Source: DATEJJ01 sp039649115
GTDB lineage: Bacteria; Actinomycetota; Actinomycetes; Mycobacteriales; Micromonosporaceae
Assembly (NCBI GenBank): GCA_039649115.1
Contig: JBBWZQ010000005.1
Span: 1-10,273, forward strand
DNA length: 10,273 bases
Reading direction: 5' to 3'
Positions 5,653 to 10,273 of this stretch are shown here, one piece after another. Made by a program: the position numbers and the translations under genes. Positions within the stretch are counted from its first letter, which is position 1; every line of letters starts with the position of its first letter. The notes beneath the pieces are model-generated. The model was not told the origin of the DNA. It did no database searches and saw only the letters and a list, made by a program, of their open reading frames with translations.

Positions 5653-6255
5653 GTGACTGCGGCCTCAGCCATTGAGAAGAGTCGGATCCATTCCCTGACC
5701 AGACCCAACATGGTCAGCGTCGGGACGATCGTGTGGCTCTCCAGCGAACTGATGTTCTTCGCGGCCCTGTTCGCGATGTACTTCTCCATCCGGGCCGCGG
5801 CCGGGCCGGTGTTCTGGCACGAGCACGCCAGGCACCTCAACCTGGCCTACGCGACCCCGGTCACGCTCATCCTGGTGAGCTCCTCGGTCACCTGCCAGCT
5901 GGGCGTCTTCGCGGCGGAGCGGGGCGACGTGTTCGCGCTGCGGCGGTGGTTCTCGCTCACCTTCGTGCTCGGCCTGATATTCGTGCTCGGCCAGGTCAAC
6001 GAGTACCGCAGCCTGGTGCACGAGGGCATCCGGATCAGCGCGGACGGCTACGGCTCGATGTTCTACCTGACCACCGGCTTCCACGGCATGCACGTGACCG
6101 GCGGCCTGATCGCGTTCCTGTTCTACATGATCCGGACCACCATGGGCCGGTTCACACCGGCGCAGGCGACAGCCGCGATCGTGGTCTCGTACTACTGGCA
6201 CTTCGTCGACATCGTGTGGATCGCGCTGTTCAGCATGATCTACCTGCTGCAGTAG
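5653..6255 (+). CDS. ctaE: Cytochrome c oxidase subunit III (aa3 type)
   Basis: A 200-residue haem-copper oxidase subunit III, the short five-helix form usual in actinobacteria; it stabilises subunit I and supports proton uptake. Membrane segments lie near residues 22-46, 65-86, 99-116, 137-160 and 176-198. Signature stretches are S31-E-L-M-F-F-A-A-L-F, E117-Y (before the loop), F142-x-G-x-H-V-T-G-G near 143-151, and Y180-Y-W-H-F-V-D186. The GTG at 5653 was preferred to an in-frame TTG at 5620: the 11 added residues look unlike subunit III and would cover the AATAAT hexamer. N-terminal residues (EKSRIHSLTRPNMVSVG) fit the family start. The stop is 64 nt before qcrC, so co-transcription with the qcr genes is likely. 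Confidence 0.93.
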   Translation: MTAASAIEKSRIHSLTRPNMVSVGTIVWLSSELMFFAALFAMYFSIRAAAGPVFWHEHARHLNLAYATPVTLILVSSSVTCQLGVFAAERGDVFALRRWFSLTFVLGLIFVLGQVNEYRSLVHEGIRISADGYGSMFYLTTGFHGMHVTGGLIAFLFYMIRTTMGRFTPAQATAAIVVSYYWHFVDIVWIALFSMIYLLQ

Positions 6256-6263
6256 GTGGGCGC

Positions 6264-6323
6264 ATGTCACATTCCTCGTCCAGCGGCCGTCAGAACCACA
6301 TGACCACAAAGGTGAGGCCATGA
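6264..6323 (+). CDS. Possible 19-residue leader peptide coupled to qcrC
   Basis: A short frame encoding MSHSSSSGRQNHMTTKVRP fills the ctaE-qcrC gap. AGGTGGG (6254-6260) lies 3 nt before its ATG. Its TGA overlaps the qcrC ATG as ATGA, the same arrangement as the qcrC-qcrA and qcrA-qcrB junctions. The peptide is Ser- and basic-rich with no recognised motif. It could be a coupling ORF that delivers ribosomes to qcrC, or chance. No family is recognised. Confidence 0.3.
   Translation: MSHSSSSGRQNHMTTKVRP
6308..6317 (+). promoter_or_regulatory. Ribosome binding site of qcrC
   Basis: AAAGGTGAGG just upstream of the ATG at 6320; the AAAGGTG core leaves a 5-nt spacer. It supports this ATG over the earlier ATG at 6300, which is out of frame with qcrC and belongs to the leader ORF. 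Confidence 0.6.
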
Positions 6324-7177
6324 GCGCTGCTCCCCCCGATGAGCCGACCGGCCGGCGGCCGCGGCGACGCTCCCTGCTCGGCCGGCTGGCCGGACCGCGC
6401 GCGCCGCGCAGCAGGTTGCGCCGGCGGATCAGCTCGGCGGTGCGGATGGTGGCCGCGCTCGCGCTGGTCGGCGGGATCTACGCCGCCTTCACGCCGACCG
6501 TCTCGGCCCAGGACACGCCGGCCCTCAACGCGGCGGCCCAGGCCGGCAAGGGCCTCTTCGACCAGACCTGCATCTCCTGCCACGGGCAGAACGCGCAGGG
6601 CGTGCCGAACCGGGGGCCCAGCCTGATCGGGGTCGGCTCGGCCTCGGTCGAGTTCCAGGTGACCACCGGCCGGATGCCCGCGGCGCAGCAGGGCCCGCAG
6701 ATCGAGCGCAAGCCGCCCCAGTTCAGCGCCGACCAGGCGCGGCAGATCGGCGCGTACATCCAGGCGCTGGGTGGCGGACCGCAGTTGCCCGAGGGTGAGG
6801 ATCTGCACTCCAACGGCGACATCGCCGCCGGCGGCGCGCTGTTCCGGGTGAACTGCACCTCCTGCCACGCGTTCGGCGGCGGTGGCGGCGCGCTGTCCTC
6901 GGGCAAGTACGCGCCCAGCCTGGAGGTCGCCAGCGACCGCGAGATCTACGCGGCGATGCTGACCGGGCCGCAGAACATGCCGGTCTTCGGGGACAGCGAG
7001 CTCACGCCGCAGGAGAAGGAAGACATCATCGCGTACATCCAGAACCAGAAGCACGACCAGGATCCGGGCGGCTGGGGACTGGGCCGGCTCGGGCCGGTAC
7101 CCGAGGGCCTGGTCGTGTTCCTGGTGGGCATCGTGTTCCTGGCTCTCGTCTCGCTGTGGATTGCGGGTAAGTCATGA
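6320..7177 (+). CDS. qcrC: Dihaem cytochrome c subunit of the cytochrome bc1 (bcc) complex
   Basis: A 285-residue membrane-tethered cytochrome c that replaces both cytochrome c1 and soluble cytochrome c in actinobacteria. It accepts electrons from the Rieske protein and passes them directly to the aa3 oxidase. A basic N-terminus (residues 11-42, Arg-rich) precedes a signal/anchor helix at about 43-63 ending near S62-A-Q. Two cytochrome c domains follow, with haem-binding C84-I-S-C-H88 and C179-T-S-C-H183; the likely distal ligands are M119 in GRMP and M220 in NMPVF. A C-terminal membrane helix spans about 262-282. The haem domains face outside the membrane. Its stop overlaps the qcrA ATG (ATGA). 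Length and architecture are normal for QcrC. Confidence 0.95.
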   Translation: MSAAPPDEPTGRRPRRRSLLGRLAGPRAPRSRLRRRISSAVRMVAALALVGGIYAAFTPTVSAQDTPALNAAAQAGKGLFDQTCISCHGQNAQGVPNRGPSLIGVGSASVEFQVTTGRMPAAQQGPQIERKPPQFSADQARQIGAYIQALGGGPQLPEGEDLHSNGDIAAGGALFRVNCTSCHAFGGGGGALSSGKYAPSLEVASDREIYAAMLTGPQNMPVFGDSELTPQEKEDIIAYIQNQKHDQDPGGWGLGRLGPVPEGLVVFLVGIVFLALVSLWIAGKS

Positions 7178-8244
7178 GCACACACGGCACCGGTACCGGT
7201 GATTTCGACGTGGACGACCGCACCCTCCAGCGGTTCGACCTGGTGCGCGAGGGTGCCCGCCGGGACGGGGTGGAGATCCTCCACTACGTGCCCCACTTCC
7301 CGGTGGCCGGGACCAGGCTGGAGCGGCGGGCCGAGCGGACGATCGCCGGGCTGTTCCTGCTCACCGGCCTGGCGGCCACGGCGTTCGTCGTGGCGTACAT
7401 CTGGTGGCCGTTCACCTACAAGCCCGGCGCCAACATCAACAAGTTCTACACCCCGGTGCTGGGCCTGACCCTCGGCCTGACCCTGCTGTTCGTCGCCGTG
7501 GCCGTCTTCGCGTGGGGCAAGAAGCTGCTGCCCGAGGAGATCTCCGTGCAGCAGCGGCACGGCGGGGCCTCGCCCGACGACGAGCGCAAGCTGACCGGCG
7601 CGACCATGCTGAACATGGTCGACGAGCTGGGCATCAAGCGCCGGCCGCTGCTGCGGCGCGCGGCCCTGCTGGGCCTCGCCCCGGTGGGTGTGGTGACCAT
7701 CGCACCGCTGGTCGGCGGCCTCATCAAGGACCCGCACCACCCGGACATCTTCACCACGACCGGCTGGCGCAAGGGGGTCCGGTTGGTCCGCGAGGACATG
7801 ACACCGGTGCGTCCCGAGGAGGTCAGCACGGGCGGCCAGATCACGGTGTTCCCGGGCATCCCCAATGGCACCAGCAACGAGTACGCGGACTCGCCCACCC
7901 TGCTCATCCACCTGCGACCGGACGACGCCGAGAAGATGCGGGGCAACCTCCGGCACATCGCGCGCAACGCCGGGGCGACCTGGGGCGACTTCGTCGCGTA
8001 CTCGAAGATCTGCACCCACGCCGGCTGCCCCGCCAGCCTCTACGAGCAGCAGACCAACCGGCTGCTCTGCCCGTGCCACCAGTCGCAGTTCGACATCCTC
8101 GACAACGCGTTCCCCATCTTCGGGCCGGCCACTCGGCGACTGCCCATGCTGGCGATTACGGTGGACGATGGGGGATACCTCATCTGCAACAGTGACGAGG
8201 GGTTCGGAGTACCCATCGGCCCCGGATTCTGGGAGAGGCCATGA
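7174..8244 (+). CDS. qcrA: Rieske iron-sulfur subunit of the cytochrome bc1 (bcc) complex
   Basis: A 356-residue Rieske protein of the actinobacterial type with three membrane helices (about residues 56-79, 93-114 and 163-183) rather than one. The [2Fe-2S] site is complete: C280-T-H282-A-G-C285 and C299-P-C-H302, with C280/H282/C299/H302 as ligands and C285/C301 as the disulfide pair. The third helix follows R156-R-P-L-L-R-R162, a twin-arginine-like stretch. In Streptomyces the equivalent helix is known to be inserted by Tat after Sec inserts the first two; here that is inferred. The protein takes an electron from menaquinol at QcrB and passes it to QcrC. It is coupled by ATGA overlaps at both ends. 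Its codons 5-9 contain a 14-bp perfect palindrome. Confidence 0.95.
   Translation: MSTHGTGTGDFDVDDRTLQRFDLVREGARRDGVEILHYVPHFPVAGTRLERRAERTIAGLFLLTGLAATAFVVAYIWWPFTYKPGANINKFYTPVLGLTLGLTLLFVAVAVFAWGKKLLPEEISVQQRHGGASPDDERKLTGATMLNMVDELGIKRRPLLRRAALLGLAPVGVVTIAPLVGGLIKDPHHPDIFTTTGWRKGVRLVREDMTPVRPEEVSTGGQITVFPGIPNGTSNEYADSPTLLIHLRPDDAEKMRGNLRHIARNAGATWGDFVAYSKICTHAGCPASLYEQQTNRLLCPCHQSQFDILDNAFPIFGPATRRLPMLAITVDDGGYLICNSDEGFGVPIGPGFWERP
8231..8238 (+). promoter_or_regulatory. Ribosome binding site of qcrB
   Basis: GGGAGAGG lies inside the end of qcrA; its GGGAG core is 5 nt before the qcrB ATG at 8241. It backs this start in addition to the ATGA overlap. Confidence 0.6.
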
Positions 8245-9860
8245 AACGTCGCAAGCCTGACCTCGCCGCCCTACCCGGCGCGGCGGCCGGCGAGATCGAC
8301 GACCGGCTGACGCTCGCCACCCCGCTGCGCCGGCTGCTCAACAAGGTCTTCCCGGACCACTGGTCGTTCATGTTGGGCGAGATCGCGCTGTACTCGTTCA
8401 TCGTCCTGCTGCTGACCGGCACCTTCCTGGCACTGTTCTTCGACCCGTCCATGGAGGAGGTGCCCTACAAGGGCAGCTTCGCCCCGCTGCGCGGCATCAG
8501 CATGTCCAAGGCGTACGAGTCGTCGCTGGGCATCTCGTTCGACGTCCGGGGCGGCCTGTTCATCCGGCAGATGCACCACTGGGCGGCGCTGCTGTTCATG
8601 GCCGCGATCGTGGTCCACATGCTGCGCGTCTTCTTCACCGGCGCGTTCCGCAAGCCGCGCGAGCTGAACTGGATCGTCGGCGTGCTGCTGTTCTGGATGG
8701 GCTTCACCGAGGGCTTCGCGGGCTACTCGCTGCCCGACGACGCGCTGTCCGGCACCGGGCTGCGCATCGCCAGCGCGATCATGCTGTCCATCCCCATCGT
8801 CGGCACCTGGGTGACCACCTCGCTGTTCGGCGGCGAGTTCCCCGGCACCGTGATCCTGGACCGGCTGTACATCCTGCACGTGCTGCTGGTACCCGGCGTG
8901 ATCCTGGCCCTGATCACGGTGCACCTGGGCCTGCTGTTCAAGCAGATGCACACCCAGTGGCCCGGCCCCGGCCGCAACAACCGCAATGTCGTCGGGGTGC
9001 GCATGTTCCCCGGCTTCGCGTTGAAGACCAGCGGCTTCTTCATGGCCGTGTTCGCGATCATCGCGCTGCTCGGTGGCCTGTTCCAGATCAACCCGATCTG
9101 GCTGTTCGGGCCGTACAAGGCGGCGGTGGTGTCAGCCGCCAGCCAGCCCGACTGGTACGTCATGTTCCTGGACGGCTCGACCCGGCTCATGCCCAACTGG
9201 GAACTGCGCTTCCACCTCTTCGGGCACAGCTACATGATCCCGGCGCTGTTCTGGCCGACGGTCGTGCTGCCCGGCATCCTGACCGTGTTGCCGCTGTTCT
9301 ATCCGTTCATCGAGGCGCGGCGGCTGAAGGACTACCGGCACCACCACCTGCTGCAGCGGCCCCGGGACGTGCCGGCCCGCACCGCGCTGGGCGCCATGGC
9401 GGTCGGCTTCTACCTCGTGCTGCTCGCCTCGGGCGGCAACGACGTCATCGCCGACAAGTTCCACATCAGCCTCAACGCGATGACCTGGGCGGGCCGCATC
9501 GGGGTGCTGCTCGTCCCGCCGATCGCCTACTACGTGACCCACCGGATCTGCCTCGGCCTGCAGCAGCACGACCGGGAGGTACTCTCGCACGGCATCGAGA
9601 CCGGGATCATCAAGCGCAGCCCGGACGGCCGGTTCTACGAGGTGCACCAGCCACTGGGGCGGGTCGACGAGCACGGGCACGTCGACCTGGAGTACGCGCA
9701 CTGGACGGTGCCGAAGAAGATGAACCGGGTCGGCGCGCTGATCCCGACCGTGCGCGGCTTCTTCTTCCCGCTGGAGGCACCGCCGAACGGCGGCGACCGG
9801 CCCGAGGCCCCGGTCTCCCCGGCGCCGGGCCGCGAGGAGATCGGCTCCGGGCGCAGCTGA
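8241..9860 (+). CDS. qcrB: Cytochrome b subunit of the cytochrome bc1 (bcc) complex
   Basis: A 539-residue dihaem membrane protein that oxidises menaquinol and carries out Q-cycle electron transfer. Haem ligands are H112 and H126 (H-x13-H) in helix B and H213 and H228 (H-x14-H) in helix D; the 14-residue spacing in helix D is of the b6 type. Q302-P-D-W-Y306 takes the place of the quinol-site PEWY motif. Further helices lie near 45-67, 143-160, 262-285, 328-355, 383-398 and 416-436. The last ~100 residues form a cytoplasmic, charged, Pro-rich extension as in other actinobacterial QcrB; this family is the target of Q203-type inhibitors in mycobacteria. The gene ends 16 nt before a strong hairpin, so it closes the ctaE-qcrCAB unit. 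Confidence 0.95.
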   Translation: MKRRKPDLAALPGAAAGEIDDRLTLATPLRRLLNKVFPDHWSFMLGEIALYSFIVLLLTGTFLALFFDPSMEEVPYKGSFAPLRGISMSKAYESSLGISFDVRGGLFIRQMHHWAALLFMAAIVVHMLRVFFTGAFRKPRELNWIVGVLLFWMGFTEGFAGYSLPDDALSGTGLRIASAIMLSIPIVGTWVTTSLFGGEFPGTVILDRLYILHVLLVPGVILALITVHLGLLFKQMHTQWPGPGRNNRNVVGVRMFPGFALKTSGFFMAVFAIIALLGGLFQINPIWLFGPYKAAVVSAASQPDWYVMFLDGSTRLMPNWELRFHLFGHSYMIPALFWPTVVLPGILTVLPLFYPFIEARRLKDYRHHHLLQRPRDVPARTALGAMAVGFYLVLLASGGNDVIADKFHISLNAMTWAGRIGVLLVPPIAYYVTHRICLGLQQHDREVLSHGIETGIIKRSPDGRFYEVHQPLGRVDEHGHVDLEYAHWTVPKKMNRVGALIPTVRGFFFPLEAPPNGGDRPEAPVSPAPGREEIGSGRS

Positions 9861-9876
9861 GCCATTCCGACACGCA

Positions 9877-9906
9877 AGCGCCCGCCGGGATCTCCCGGCG
9901 GGCGCT
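9877..9906. terminator. Hairpin terminator between qcrB and ctaF
   Basis: A perfect 13-bp GC-rich stem (arms 9877-9889 and 9894-9906) with loop ATCT. It lies 16 nt after the qcrB stop and 44 nt after the ctaF stop on the other strand, so it can serve both. Neither side has a T-run, as is common for actinobacterial terminators. Confidence 0.8.
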
Positions 9907-9950
9907 GTGCTCTGTGAACAGTGGAGTGGGTTACCCGGTAGAACGGGCCG

Positions 9951-10273
9951 CTACTCGGCGGCGCGGCGGGAGCCCGTGTAGTACTCGAAGAGCAGCCCGC
10001 CGGTGGCGAAGAGCACCGCGATCATGCCGAGGGCGACGAGCCAGAGTTGCCAGTACACCAGGCCGAGCCCGGCGAGCAGCGCGGCCAGCGCGAGGCCGAA
10101 CGGCCAGTAGCTGCCCGGGCTGAAGAAGCCGATCTCGCCGGCCCCGTCGCTCATCTCCGCGTCGGGGCGGTCCTCCGGGCGCGGGTCGATGCGGCGGGAG
10201 ACGAACCAGAAGTACCCGGCGCACATCCCGCACAGCAGTCCGGAGAGGACCAGCGCCGTGCTCCCGATCCAGT
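9951..10273 (-). CDS. ctaF: Cytochrome c oxidase subunit IV, actinobacterial type (5' end outside window)
   Basis: The last 106 codons of a small membrane subunit of the aa3 oxidase found in actinobacteria. The frame stays open to the window edge (first full codon TGG at 10271-10269), and the residues before the internal Met at 10226 (WIGSTALVLSGLLCG) continue the first visible membrane helix. The true start is therefore upstream, outside the window, not at 10226. Visible landmarks: helix ending in G-Y-F-W-F, the loop R-R-I-D-P-R-P-E-D-R, the conserved G-A-G-E-I-G-F-F-S-P-G-S-Y-W-P-F, then two helices and a tail ending E-Y-Y-T-G-S-R-R. Family length is about 130-140 residues, so roughly 30 are missing. 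ctaC and ctaD are expected upstream on this strand; that is inference from usual gene order. Confidence 0.88.
   Translation of the reverse strand, partial: WIGSTALVLSGLLCGMCAGYFWFVSRRIDPRPEDRPDAEMSDGAGEIGFFSPGSYWPFGLALAALLAGLGLVYWQLWLVALGMIAVLFATGGLLFEYYTGSRRAAE

Noticed and set aside
5665..6321. Minus-strand frame opposite ctaE
   Set aside because: His/Glu/Arg/Gly-rich shadow translation of a membrane protein gene; no independent support.
9928..9950. Second small hairpin (CCCG...CGGG) just after the ctaF stop
   Set aside because: Only a 4-bp stem with a 6-nt loop; the strong 13-bp hairpin nearby is enough to explain termination.
1..10273. Mobile element, CRISPR array, tRNA/rRNA or defence genes
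   Set aside because: No terminal repeats, regular direct repeats, transposase, integrase or tRNA-like folds were seen. Genes and style are uniform across the window.

Overview
The window is high-GC DNA (roughly 70-75% by eye) with GTG starts, 4-nt ATGA/GTGA gene overlaps, an actinobacterial bcc-aa3 respiratory gene set and little non-coding space. This points to an actinomycete; gene order and protein style suggest Micromonosporales (Micromonospora/Actinoplanes relatives), an inference without a database search. It reads as a core-genome region. I see no phage, transposon, CRISPR, toxin-antitoxin or defence system, and no clearly undescribed multi-gene system.

Layout. (1) 24-1676, plus strand: a three-gene overlapping run of a Nudix hydrolase, an NDP-sugar-type nucleotidyltransferase and a stand-alone Lrp/AsnC ligand-binding (RAM) domain protein. 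(2) 1769-3151, plus: a cytochrome P450 with no redox partner beside it. (3) 3141-5568, minus: a likely operon ctaG - degenerate response-regulator receiver - trpD, whose last gene overlaps the P450 tail to tail by 11 bp. (4) 5569-5652: a short divergent promoter region between ctaG and ctaE. (5) 5653-9860, plus: ctaE, a possible 19-codon leader ORF, then qcrC-qcrA-qcrB joined by ATGA overlaps. (6) 9877-9906: a strong hairpin between convergent qcrB and ctaF. (7) 9951-window end, minus: the 3' part of ctaF, whose start lies outside the window.

How it works together. QcrB (cytochrome b), QcrA (Rieske) and QcrC (membrane-tethered dihaem cytochrome c) form the menaquinol:cytochrome c reductase. 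CtaE and CtaF are subunits of the aa3 oxidase that takes electrons directly from QcrC in the actinobacterial supercomplex. CtaG is a copper/assembly factor for the oxidase. The receiver-like protein and trpD share the ctaG strand with little spacing, so they are probably co-transcribed with it; why a tryptophan gene and a kinase-less receiver sit there is open.

Regulation visible in sequence. Several genes that begin a transcription unit carry an A-x-x-x-T -10-like hexamer exactly 7-12 nt before the start codon, with no Shine-Dalgarno sequence, as expected for leaderless mRNAs. The receiver gene, qcrC and qcrB instead have purine-rich ribosome binding sites.
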